Source of the DNA: Diatrype stigma
Taxonomy: Eukaryota > Ascomycota > Sordariomycetes > Xylariales > Diatrypaceae
Direction: 5' to 3'
DNA: 64,000 nucleotides
NCBI GenBank assembly: GCA_022225965.2
Contig: JAKJXP020000058.1
Location: 228,504 to 292,503 of the forward strand
How positions within the stretch are numbered: the first letter of the stretch is position 1; every line of letters starts with the position of its first letter. The notes beneath the pieces are model-generated. The model searched no databases. It was not told where the DNA came from and saw only the letters and a program-made list of their open reading frames with translations. The position numbers and the translations under genes are program-made. Positions 44,515 to 56,581 of the stretch are shown here, piece after piece.

Positions 44515-46542
44515 CTATATACCCGTCGTGCATAATCGCCCATCGGCGACGACTTCCCACCCCTCGCTGCCCACGGCTGTCTTTCCCCAGAAGAGGCCCT
44601 CTGGGTCATATTTATGCTTTATCGACAATAGTCGGGGATAGTTCGCCCCGTAAAAGGACTCCTGCCAGTTCGGCTTGTTGATGTCGGCCTCGTTGAGATA
44701 CGCGCCACCCCCCGGCGTTACCTCTTGGATGATGGGCTCAAGCACGTCCGTAACAAATTTCATGGCCTCGATGTTTGCTGTCATATTGGACCTGCTGGCT
44801 ACGCTATACGGTAATTCGGTTGTTAGCTGTTTAGTCTAATTCCATGCAAGATATGGTTAAGACTTGTTGAGATGGAAACTTGGGTTATGTGTAAGGGTAC
44901 CAAGAGAAAATAGACAACATACGTGCCGAAGACCGACAGGAATAGCGTCTCGCGCCAGGCTGGATGGACCGAGTTGGTAGACGTTGGTGGTCGGGTCGTG
45001 TTCATAGATATGCCAGCTAAGATCGCGCCTTTCTCACCCGTTTGGCGGATGCCACCTGTCAGATCTCCTGCGGAGGCATCAGACGCTACGAGGGATCGCG
45101 GGATGAGGCGGCCACCGAAGTTCAGCTCCATGATAGGCATGTAAGGATTCATGGCTTGGTAGGCGTCTTGGTAATTTGGGTAGTCACGGGTCGAGAATTC
45201 TGGCATAAGTAGCGAAACGCCTTAGTGTTTTCCCGGACTATGACCGCCAACCAGCGGTTCGATGGAGGTGCTTACCGTAGTGAATCCCACTTTGTTTGAG
45301 CGCTTCCAAAGTAGGCTGATACAATCTCTCGAGTTCCTGCGCAGTCCCATCTGGGAAATAACACTGTGACATCCTGAACTGCCCCGGTAACACCACCCAA
45401 ATCGCGGTGGCGCCGGCGTCGAGCACTGCAGGCAGGTTGGTTAGAAAGGCCTTGGCGACAGACCAGAAGGCGTCGTAGTCATCCGAGGCGAACAAGAGGA
45501 CGGCGCCGGCGGTCGGCATGTTCTTGTGCATCTTGACCGTCATGGAGAGCACGACTCCGTAGGTGCCGCCACCGCCGCCGGTCAGGGCCCAGTATAAGTC
45601 CGAGTTCTGGCTCGGCGTTGCCGTCAGGAGCTCTCCGTCTGCCGTAACGACTTCCCACTCCAGCACCTGGTCGGCCGCGAGCCCGAATTTAGACGCAAGG
45701 GGACTGGTTCCGCCCCCCTGCGTGTAACCCCCTGCGTACCCTACCGTCGGACAGTCCCCCTCCACCACCACATAGCCCAACGCGTTCGCCGCCGCCTGCG
45801 CCTCTCCAGCCTGCACGCCCGCCCCGACCTTCATCGTCTTCCCCGTATACACATAGGCAGCACCATCCTCGGTCCCAGCTCCACCTTCGAAGTCCAAGCC
45901 CGAGCCCGAGCCCGGGCGATCCGGAGGGTAATCGAAAACAACCCGATCCTTGAGGTTGCGCGTCCACAGCGCCAGCGCCCCCGCGCCCGTCGACTTGCCG
46001 TTGTAGTCGTGGCCCGTGTTGCGGATGACGAGGCGGATGTCGTGCCGGCGCGCGAACGCCAGCGTCGCCGCGTAGTGCGACGCGTCCGAGGCATTGACGG
46101 CGTACGGCACGTAGGCATCGAGCGCGCAGGGGGCCTCGCGCGGAGCGAACGGGTCGCAGCTGGCGTTGCCGAACAAGTACCTCATGGCCGAGTGCGCCGT
46201 CCCGTCGTGCAGCTCCGGGTTGGCCCAGGCCGACTGGATCGCCGCGCACCGGTCCGCGTCGTAGCTGCTGGCGCCGCCGAAGTCGTCGTCGTGGCACGGG
46301 CTCGCGAGGGGTACGGTGGCGATCAGCCGGCCGCCGAGCGTGGAGTTGAAGGCGGCCCATTCGGCTGGGCTGGGCCAGCACGCGTCGCCGGGGAAGCAGC
46401 GGCAGTGTGGTGGCGGCTGCTGGCGTAGAGTTGAAGTTGCTGCGTTCAACAACCACTGCGGTGAGGCGATCCATACTGCTGCTAGGAGGGCCGCGGCAGC
46501 GGATGTCCAGATCACCACTTGGACCTGTATCTTGTTCACCAT
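44515..46542 (-). CDS. FAD-linked oxidoreductase, berberine-bridge (BBE) type
   Basis: Three exons on the minus strand: 46542-45276, 45199-44923 and 44803-44515; GT-AG introns of 76 and 119 bp; 610 residues. The N-terminus is a signal peptide or signal anchor (VVIWTSAAAALLAAVWIAS). The PCMH FAD domain has RNTGHDYNGKSTGAGAL with His178 and GDCPTVGYAGGYTQGGGTS with Cys264, the two residues that hold FAD bicovalently in this family. The C-terminal BBE motif is YPRLLSIKHKYDPEGLFWGK. Several N-glycosylation sites are present (NSTLG, NASCD, NASDA). It is a secreted or ER-lumenal oxidase of sugars, alcohols or a metabolite; substrate unknown. No biosynthetic partner adjoins it: the neighbours are PTEN-like (convergent) and a gene-poor region. 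Confidence 0.88.
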
Positions 46543-49500
46543 TGTGTCGAATACAACAACCAGCAGGAGAGAAGAGCGTTACATTGAGAGGATGCTGGAA
46601 TCTTTCAGATAAGTTCGTCTACCGATTTTTATCCAAAGAAAAACAACAGCGCCGCACAGGCGCATGATTTGGGTCTAGGGTGTGCATCCTCAAGGACCTT
46701 AAGGATCGCACCGCTCAAGAAGCCGGCTCAAAAGAACATTGGATATTATTCTCGACACGTAGGCATCACATGTCATCTAGTGGCGGGTAACCTGGCGGTC
46801 AGCCTTCAGTACATCTGCAACTAGATATTGACACGATAATCAGTGCAATATGGCAAGAACCTGACCGGGCCCCGCGAGCACTATGAAGCTCCTCAACCTC
46901 CCCTATCGTCAAGATCATCGAAAATTGTTCGTTTAGCATGTGCGATGTTGAGAAGAACGCACCGGTTGTACTTGATTATCTGTTTCTAGTCTAACGGATT
47001 TCGAAAACATATCTTCAAACTAAAAGGTCATACTAAAAGGAGGGAAAAGAATTGATATTTAGTCTAAGGGGCGGAAGAATACTATAGGATGTGTGAAAAA
47101 TGGTGTATGCCAAGTCGTTAGGAGCTGATACTGTATTATGTAATCCGCTCTCTCCTATCCAGCCCCTATATCGTGTCAACACCCATATAACAGGATCTCA
47201 CCTTGCCTCGATGCCAATACTCCCAAACGTGGTAGACAATGAAAGGTAATTGCGACATTTCCAGTGTCTCAAGGAACGTAAAATGAAATGAAAGAAGATA
47301 CCCCTAACCAGAAAGAAGAACCCCCCCCCCCCCAAAAAAAAGGGAGTTCGGTAAGGTTGAGGTGGGCTCGCCCCGAGTGGACCAAGACATAAAATAAAAA
47401 GTCCATTCCTTATATAATCACGTAGGGATTACAGGGCTACACTATGAATCAAGAACCAGAGAATTCGCAGATGAATACTTCTAGTTTCAACTCGATGTTG
47501 TAGTCTTCAGTCGTTCGCTTCCTGCGGCGACTTGGTACGAATGTTGGTCCCATTCTGGACGTAGTAGCATTGTCGAATTTACCACGGAGCAAATCTTGAT
47601 ATACGACGTATTGTTCCTGGCTCATGGCGGGGTAAATCCTGTTGGGCTTTTGATAGCCCGCTTCTAGAGCGTTCAGTGTTTTGGGGAATTCCCATGACTT
47701 TAGTATGGCTCGGTCCCGATAGACACCAGAGCACAGATCAGATTTTTCTAGGCTTCAAGAACCCCATGAACCACTGAACTATCGTCTATTCAATATGAAT
47801 TTCGAATGGAGTGGATCAATCAAAATACGTAGATGATGTGTCGAAGCAGGTCGGTTGAGGATTCCCATCGAGATGGCCATCCGGCATGTGCTATGTAAAG
47901 CCAATAGCCTGATATTGAGCCCAGAGCTCAACATAATCCATACTTCTCGGTGTTGCATTGTTCTAGATCCGGTTACACGTCTTAATACCCAATGAGATAT
48001 TATACTCCCCATGTGCTATGCCAAGACATGTATAAAGGGGTAGCTATAACTGGTTCTCGAACCGCCTTTCTCTGAACAGAACCATATTCATAACAGCTCA
48101 ATTATGCCGTATTCCTGGCGAGAAACGTTGAGACTCGATTAGGAACACCAAATATCATAATAGGGTATATCCGCTGGCTACTTGTATCCTTTTATGAGCC
48201 CGAAAGACTTCGGTGGTGGGAATGGCACTACAGATATAGGCTCAATGCAATAACATCTTCGAACGATGGAACTAACGATCGTGATTCTTACCACTCAAAT
48301 CGCATATCCTCACATATAGCCCTCGGCAGTAAGAGAGGGCACCACGACCGGCTAATGGAGAGCTATTGATTGAATGCATCTCTTGATGCTCATGATGCCC
48401 CTCACGAATGTTTACAGCATTATAGCACGTATTATCAAGAGAGGGTAATGTCCGAAGACATTCTGAACCTCAGCAACGATAAGCAGGGTACGGTGATAAA
48501 GATGTAATTACCTAAAAACCGGCGTTGCTGAGAGATATAGCTTGAACTATCAATACTTTTCAGAGATATGCAGTCCCTTATTCATGCCCCAGCTCGAGTA
48601 CACCTCTTAGATCGCCAGTATCAGGCCCGAAGTTACATTGAGCCTAGTAGTACTGAGATAACCCAGCGAATAGGGCCAGAGCTGGCGGTCATATATGAGA
48701 AATCGAGAAATGCATTATTTGCCCCTGATAAGTCTATACGTGAGGACCACTAACTATAAACTTGCGGCTGCATTAACAGATTCCAACCCCACCTCTCGAT
48801 GAGTAGAGGTTGCCAAGACACTACAATACAGTGACTATATAGCAGTAAGCAGCTAGGTGTAGTTTTTAGGCTTTTCAATAACGACCGATAACGCCGTAGA
48901 GTGATAGACTCGGATCGACAACCGTTTCTTCTTGTCATTGAACGTGTGGTCTTTAGTCAGGGCAGGGCTTAGTGAGATTGTGTCGATCCGAGGATGGTGT
49001 CGCCGTAGGTCCGAAAGGCAACTGTATGGTTGATCATATTGATTGTGTGTCAAGCAACTCACACCCAGCGTATTTGGTCGAAGAGCGTGAGACGGACGAT
49101 CATAAATGCACCACTTAAAACGAAGGGAAAACCAAGTAGAACACAACCCAAAGAAGTGATACCCGTTAGTCCATAAGACTCAGAGTTAGAGGCCTACTCC
49201 CTTCAATGATCACGACATCTTACCCAGGACTTTCGTTGAATGAGTGAAGGAGGATGGGAATTCGCGCTGTCGGTTTTGCTCAGCAGTAGAGACTTCTGTT
49301 TGAGCCAAGGCGGCGATATGCTAAATGGCGATGTCCGGATACGTGTATGTTACGATACTTTTACGGGATACCGGTATATGACTAGCTAGGTAGGACTGAC
49401 ATCTTCGTCCCTATGACGATGTAACCTGTCAAGGGGATATGTAATGATATACGCATATATAGTGGATAGATGGGAGTGTCGCATAGTGCCATGGGACGAC

Positions 49501-52202
49501 TACGTTTGGTTATTACGACAAGATTCCATCATGATGCCCATTCGTCGGTTCTTGTGGTAGCGCACCCTGTCCTTTGACGTCGGGGTCTATATAATCAAGC
49601 ATCTACATGTAGCTACCAGTGGAACATTAGCTAGCCGATTCGCGTAGCAACGGTGCAATCTAATATATATGCACTCTCAACGTATTTCCAAACTACGAAT
49701 GTGGAGAGCATTCTCGAAGGGGAGGAGAAGAATGTTCTCGCCCGATACCATTCAGCTTCCGAGCCAATGGCAACTCAGACTGCCAGGGTAACCTTCCAAT
49801 CGACGGGTAGCCGACGTGACAGCATTTGAAGCGATAATGAGATGACAGGGACTGCGATGGACGGGAGTGAGTAAAGGCGAAGCGGCTCTGGTGATGCCTT
49901 TGAGACTCTACAGCTAGGATGCACATATGTATGAAGTACATGCGTCGGCGTACGACATATGGTCGGCTAATGAAGAATCGGCCTGTCGGTCGAGAATCGC
50001 GCGTTCCTGACGATGATTGCCTAAAAGAGCCTGGGGGAACGGCGTATTCGAAGAGACATGCCTAATATGGAACACCACTAAGTACGGTAGGCAGGTGTGA
50101 GCCGGCCACGTTCTCGGTCTTTGCGCAGGGCTTTTGCAATATTTTCTTTTCCCCCCGTTCTTCCTTGTTATGGTGAAGATCGACGTCCATCATCTATTTT
50201 TTGCTCAGGCTTGAATCCTGCCCAGGTTGGTGGAAAGCGTCAGCAGCCCATCATTCATTGAAGTTTCATGGACAATCAAAGACCAAATGATAGTAATAAA
50301 TCTGATGGCATCAGAGCCCGACGGCTGTCATAGCACGTAATAGCGCCAGCTAATTCAGGCGATCGACGCCTTGAGTCGACTCGACTACTTTGACTGCATA
50401 CGCGATCTGCAATTGCAACCCTGTCTGGATCCGCCAGATTGAGGTAAAAAACGCCTTGCTGTGGAAGAACTGCTGGAATAAAAAAGTCGCACGAATAATG
50501 ACAAGTAGCAGCCATGTTCACCACTTTTAGCACGGACTAGACTCGAAGCTATGTGGCTCAGTTGACCGACCGAAGTGATCTGCGATCTGGGATTTGCGAT
50601 CACGGAGGAAGATTATACTTGAAAGCGACTCGGTTGCGATTTCACATGCATGCGAACTGCATTGCGACGTACCATACTCACTCAGCATACCTAGTACTCC
50701 AGGTAGAACTACACACGCCAAGTATGATGTTGATACTGCCTGTATAGACCCGCATAAGCACTAAGTGGCGGCTCTTCTTCTGTCAAGAACTTGTAAGAAC
50801 ATGGATGCCGGCATAGGTAGGATCCCAAGGCATCAAGCACCTCGCACCCTCCTGCTAAGCAAGGTGGTAGGGTAGCCAAGAGTGATGAGAATCTTGGTGA
50901 TTCCTAGCCTTTGGTTAGTCGTCCTTGGCAGTATCTGCTATCAGGGCATCGATTCGATCCATCTTGCGGCTTCAAATTCATAGCCGATAGCCTAACTAAC
51001 GCGTTGTCACCCCACCAAGAAACTACCTCTAGTTACTGTATAAGCTAAACGCAAGCCAGAAACTGCCGTGTTCTGTTTCAGCAGCGCGTGCAGAATCGAC
51101 CAGTCTTGAATGCTGGGCGCGATCACGCAAGATATGTATGAATTCAACCGACTGCAACATCAGGGTTCAACCTGTCTCTCTATCTGCCCTTCTATCTATC
51201 TTGCCTGGGATGCGTTGACCAAGCTGCATTGGCGTTCTGCTGCGTAAAAGCCATCTGTTCTGAAGATGCATTGATCCGCCTTACATACATGTGGCATCCA
51301 ACTCCTTCCTCAACATATTCTTATCTTCTTACTCAGACAGTTCCTGACTGAGATGTATCAGCTCCAGTGAGCCGTACCGGTGCCCTGGGACGAGGATTCA
51401 ACTCAGAACGCCTCGTTAGACTTTAGTTACACTTCTTACTGTCAACTGTTCCTGGTGTAGACCCCATCTTTGGTGGAGGAGGGGGCCTTGGGGCCGTTAT
51501 TGGCGGGGGAGGGTCCCGCCCTGAAGAGAAAGTCCGTACTCCATCTCCATTGCGGCAGGGGGAGGAGGCGCTAGTAGCTGTCCAATGGCCGACAACGTGC
51601 TTGGTCTAACGTAAGGTGACATCCGTTGCTGAAGATGGATTGCATGCATCATTGCATGCGGCTAATGCTGGCTCTAGTTCGCCAGTTGCTAATAATGTGC
51701 AGTCGCGAGATCATCCTTGCTCAGGTACCATCCAATACCCCTGAAGCCACAACCCTCGCTCGCATCTTGTCGAGATTGTCAGGATAGGGGACAGAGGTAT
51801 GGATGCCCGCCCCCCTGTCAGCTGAGTACCTTGTCTTCATCGAAGCCCGATTGATGGACCTTGACCTGTATGTACACACATGGAAAACGGACTCAACCCG
51901 TCAGTTATACAATCCAAGTATAGCGTATAGCGGACTTTGCAGTCAAGGACCCGAGCGAGGTAACCATCCTACCTGATATGTACAAGCGCAAGCCTCCGTG
52001 GGAAGGGCGGGCAAGATCCCGGGGGTGAATGCCGATCCCCTGGATATCTATAAGAACGAAGCATACCTGCGCACCTGGCTTTCTACGTCTTTCTAGGAAG
52101 ATACGCTCTTCGTCCACCGGTTCTCTCGTCACCCCAGTCAGTCATTTCGGCTCTTCCACACTCTCTATCAGCCAACTCCAACCTACACAAGTCTCTTTCG
52201 CC
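46543..52202. other. 5.7 kb gene-poor region
   Basis: Composition is about 45-48 percent GC. There is a C-run/A-run at about 47321-47343. One minus-strand open stretch (about 47758-47449, around 100 codons, containing KSWEFPKTLNALEAGYQKP and PTFVPSRRRKRTTEDYN) has no starting methionine and could be a 3' exon of a decayed or unknown gene. Other frames are short and motif-free. No transposon ends were recognised. Confidence 0.45.
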
Positions 52203-52403
52203 ATGGCCCGTTTCTTCGCTGCCGTCCTGGCCATCGCTGCCATCACGCTTCAGGGTGTCGCTGCCGTCCCTTTCTTCCCGTTAAACAACGGCACCACAAC
52301 AGCGCCCGGCCCTACCGGCACTGGGGGTGTGCCCAGCCCAACCGGCACTTTCCAGCAGCCGCGGGAGCTGCGTGACTTCCCCATCAACCTTCAGAGACCA
52401 TAA
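52203..52403 (+). CDS. Small secreted peptide, 66 residues
   Basis: Intronless frame with a Kozak-like CCATGGCC start. Residues 1-21 (MARFFAAVLAIAAITLQGVAA) form a clean signal peptide with a likely cut after GVAA. The mature 45 residues begin VPFFPLNNGTTT, contain a GPTGTGGVPSPTGT stretch with two PTGT units and end PINLQRP. There are no cysteines, so it is not a typical cysteine-knot effector; one NGT sequon. A similar plan (signal peptide plus short Gly/Pro/Thr tail) occurs in many fungal secreted peptides of unknown role. A TATA-like CTATAAGAA lies about 155 bp upstream, at 52048. No homologue recognised; could be a chance frame, though the signal peptide argues against it. Confidence 0.6.
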   Translation: MARFFAAVLAIAAITLQGVAAVPFFPLNNGTTTAPGPTGTGGVPSPTGTFQQPRELRDFPINLQRP

Positions 52404-55400
52404 ATCAAACCACCTCCAGAGGCCGTCCAGCTCCCGGATAAGGAGGGATATGGGACAACAACATAGCGGAGGCAGAGGCAGAGCCAACTTATCACATGAC
52501 CAAGACCTCGACCAACAACAAAGGGAAACACGGCGTCCGGGTAATGAGAACATAACCAAAGTCAACTTGTTCCTTTCGATTTCACACTCGATCTCAAATC
52601 ACTTTTCACGGGGGATATTTGAGGGGTTGGGGCGTCCGGGACCTTGGGTTGATTGGGTCATGGAAGCCTCGCCTGTTCCTCTCCGGGGCGGAATATAAGA
52701 CGGCACCGAGCCTCTATAGCAGGCACTCGGGAAAGGAGGGAGGGGAGGACAGGTCAATGGGCAAACGGGTGTGGACTACAAGGGAAGATACCATCCTAAC
52801 GATATTCCCTTTTCATATTTACTTTCTCCTAACTGGATACGGTCGTTCGACATTTTGGAAACCCCGACAGAGCTTTTCCTACAGCAGGAAAAGCCATAGG
52901 GAGCTTTGGATCATAGACTTGGCTGAGGCCGCTGAAACCCCTGTTTATATAATAGCAGCTTCCTGCCCACCGTGGATATATATACACCACTACCTGTACA
53001 TACACAAGCATCTTCATATCTGAACATGCTATACTTTTCTTAAAGGCTTTTGGTTTACTTCGTGACTTCGACTATATGCTGCTCTCACATGGGCTCTTGT
53101 GCGGCGGACGTGTATCCTTCAGAGACAAGCCGTAAGAATAAGCTCCCGTCCTAGCGCCGGTATTCTCCATTACATCTGGTACATAGTAGTAACTAGCTGT
53201 GACTTTGCAATTTGGGATGCCAATAGTACTTTTCGAAATCCCTAAGCGAATTACATAATGTCTTCTTTCGCATCTGGTCAACTGGAAGGTCCATTTGTGA
53301 TCGGCCTCAACCCCCTGTCGCAGATCCCTTCCCGGTGGAGTAGGTTGATTGATGCGCCGGTAAACCCCATCGGATACTTGTACCTACGTACTTAAAAATA
53401 GAGCTCCGAGTGAGGCCGCCATTGATCCAATCTCTCCTCTCCCTAAGCTCTCTCCATAGGTTTCTTGGAGCTCTCCGATACGAATTGGCAGTCGTCTACT
53501 TACCTGGTCCTGGACTTGACTTTACTCTCGACTCTTGGCGGCACGCTGGGGGGTCTGTTTGTGCGTCTGTCTTGAGTAGTTTTTCTGCCTCCCTGCTTGC
53601 CTGCCCGCTAAGCTTTAGGCAATCGATCGAGTTGATTACTGATGCGCTAACGCGGCGTAGTATGGTGGCGGCCCTACGACGTTGAAGCCTTGCCGCCATG
53701 TTGCTTGTCTCCCCGGGATCGCGATGCTGTACACGACGCTAGGTGACCTATCAAGAAGCTGCAATTGACAAGTGCAGTAAAGAACCGGCCTAGGCCCGAT
53801 GTCGAACTTCGTTCTGTCGGGCAGTTCAGCCAGTCTGCGAGTCTGCTTGGCGCCCCCTACCTTCGTATGTAGTGCTAGAGTGGCACACCAAGGAACCAAG
53901 GAAGATGACGTTTCGTTTCAGATTGCTTAAGTAACGTCGATCCCCTTTTCCATTCTTGGCATCTGCACTTCGAGGTAGGGAAGAGCATGCGAAGGCTAAT
54001 GGCAGGCGATAGGTGCCTGCATACCTATGCGGTGCAGCGAAAAGTGTTGTTACATATTTTCAGCGCTGACAAAGTAGCCACGGACGCCCGAGCGTCATCG
54101 TGAAATCTATCGGATTGTCCGGTAATTACAGCTGAGTAAGTGACCAAGGTTGAGGCTGATGACATGCTTACCGACTTCACCTGGTTAAGCAACCGGATAC
54201 GTCGCTGACTATTGTTTTATTTTGATTACCTACTTACCTGTGCCTCTCTGTGTCCGTCGCACGTGCAACTCGGCTGCGAGTGTTTTGTTCGAGGGCCATG
54301 GTCCGTCGCATGACGTTACTTGGCACGCTTGGTTGCTCGAGCCTTAAGGCTTAGCGGACCGAATCTCAAGTCTTCCATATCGCTGTCGATCGGCAACCAT
54401 CAATAACCACTCTTGCCTTTCGGTCAATTGCGACCTGCCTACTTATCCTACTGATAAAAAACCCTTTACTTATGATGTTAGTTAACGTTAGCCTTCCACT
54501 GATGCATACGGACGACTGTCTACTACTTATGCGCTGCTAGCGATGTGAATGCGACGCCACATGCAAGTTGTCAGTGGTTGTCTGCGAGTGCCGTCGATCA
54601 CGGACCGAACCCGCGACCGAACATCCGCAACCGGTTCCTTGGCCGGTCCAAAGCCCCTTAGCTGCTGGTTACAGCCTAACTACCACACAGCACGATGGCA
54701 TGTGCTGCGGCCCTCCTACCGAAAGGGCCGAAAGGCCCCGGAGATCGTCAGGGCCCGTCGTCGCAGGACTGCAGGCGCCGGTGCGGATGGTCCCACTCTA
54801 CATATTGCGCCTTCTGGAAGGTAGTGGGCATTGGACATCGTATCACGCACATACAAAAGGGGAGGGGGGTAGCAGGGAACAAAACCTGTTATTCACCGAG
54901 GCTGGGGGTAGCTTCGTTTATGTAAATAGACCTTTTGCATTTAACTATCTCCAGTTCCCCCCTTCTCCCCACACTCGTATTCTCGCAAAGATCGCCGCCA
55001 ACCTGGTTAGTGAATGTCCAATGGCAATGGGTCGTCGGTCACCATTTAGTCAAACGACCAATCATATCGCCTACGTGACTTGAAAATTGAATATATACCC
55101 TTCAGGATGCACCTTGTTCAGTAACTGCGGTAAATCACCCTTCCATCAAGAACCTCAAAGGGATCAGATGGTGATAATCCCGGAAATCCTGGGAACGAAT
55201 CCGCGGGGGTTGAATTTTTCCGGATGGTGTCAATACGATGCTGTGATTGCTTGTTTCGTCGACAGATCAGCACCCAGAGGCCTCAGAACACTCCAGTGCA
55301 ATCCCTATGGCTAGTCCAATAAAAAACAACAAGGGCATATATCTGAGTATGATGATTTCCCTGGCTTTGCATGGGATGGCACTGCACAGCCGCCCAAGGA

Positions 55401-56209
55401 CGATGAGGTTAACTATGGCGTCGTCACAAGGCGAGCCCGCTGAAGTGAAGAGTTATTTCGAATACGTATCACTACGTACTCACTAATACCTGGAAAAGGT
55501 TTTCAGTGTGAGAAGATTCCCCGACACTAACTAGGGTGCATGCTTGCTTATACATAAGAACATAATAGCGACAGAGTTTAGGACATTGGAAAGGCCCACA
55601 CCATGGAATTCCCGGTTACGCGTGCCAATATCCCGGGTCTCGTCTGCCACCTGCGAAGCCGTGATCTAGCTGGATATATGTGTATATATCTTAGCTTTAC
55701 TTCAACAAGTCCTTCATAAAGCGCCTAGTGTTCTCTGGAAGACTGGCGGCGTGGGGTACATAGTGGTAAGTTCTCCGCCTTGAACTGTTTATGGCGATAC
55801 CTTCCAATACCTAACTCTAGCAGCAGGACACTGTCTTTTAGAGCCATCCAACTGCCCTCTGTTCATGAGGGCGAACCATACAACAGATGTTGCTAGAAGG
55901 GATCTGGTTTGGAACCTCTGCCTTCTGTACAACAGTATGGTCTCAGGGGTATTTATCACATACGGGTTGACGCAGCTCCGTAGTTGAGATGCCATTACGT
56001 ACTGGCTACGAGGTTAACAGGACACCTCAAATTCTCTAGATCTTAGAAGTCACCTTGGACGGTATAACATGACGAAGTCGCATGCGTAGCTAAGCCATCA
56101 TTAACGTAATGTTACTAGTTAACTAGATACGGCTGCCTCTAGGCGGCGGTCAACGGTGCTTGGTGATTTTGCCGTTCGGATCCTCGGGAATCGGTGCATG
56201 TACTTTTTC
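52404..56209. other. 3.8 kb gene-poor region
   Basis: No gene supported. A 171-codon plus-strand frame (54568-55083) overlaps others in GC-rich DNA and lacks motifs. Frames at 52327-53023 in the 3' flank of the small peptide gene are low complexity. No convincing repeats seen. Confidence 0.45.
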
Positions 56210-56322
56210 CTAGATCATTTAAGGCCTGGACCGAGATGGATTTGGCCCCTTTCAGTATGGGACCCCGTTGGTTTGACCAAAACGGGCCAAATTCACCTCG
56301 GTCCAGGCCGTAAATGATCTGG
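56210..56322. repeat. 113 bp imperfect hairpin upstream of the PL4 gene
   Basis: Arms 56210-56248 and 56284-56322 (39 bp each) are reverse complements with four mismatches; the shared core includes GGCCTGGACCGAG and ATTTGGCCC. The 35 bp loop contains a second small stem (CCGTTGG...CAAAACGG). It lies about 260 bp before the PL4 start codon. Confidence 0.75.
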
Positions 56323-56581
56323 AGCCAAGAGATCTCCCCACATTCCCCGGGTTTTAGGGTGGCCATTATGGGAAATGCTCATCGGTCTTAGCTACCCCGA
56401 AGTCCAGATCATGAATGACACCAGCTACTCTGTTGGCTTTCCTTTAGCCTGTTGTTCTTGACGCCAGGGAATAAACTATGTTGTTATGGAGTTGCTCTTG
56501 AGACTCTTGTTATCCCATCTCCAGCTATCCTAAGGAGGCGACGGCCACATATGTTAACTTCGCCAAAGGGTACTATTCAAG

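Noticed and set aside
47321..47343. C-run followed by A-run as a polyadenylated retrogene tail
   Set aside because: No gene-like sequence or target duplication is attached; simple homopolymers.
54568..55083. 171-codon plus-strand frame in the gene-poor region
   Set aside because: Overlaps two other frames of equal quality, no motifs, no splice context; not supportable as a gene.
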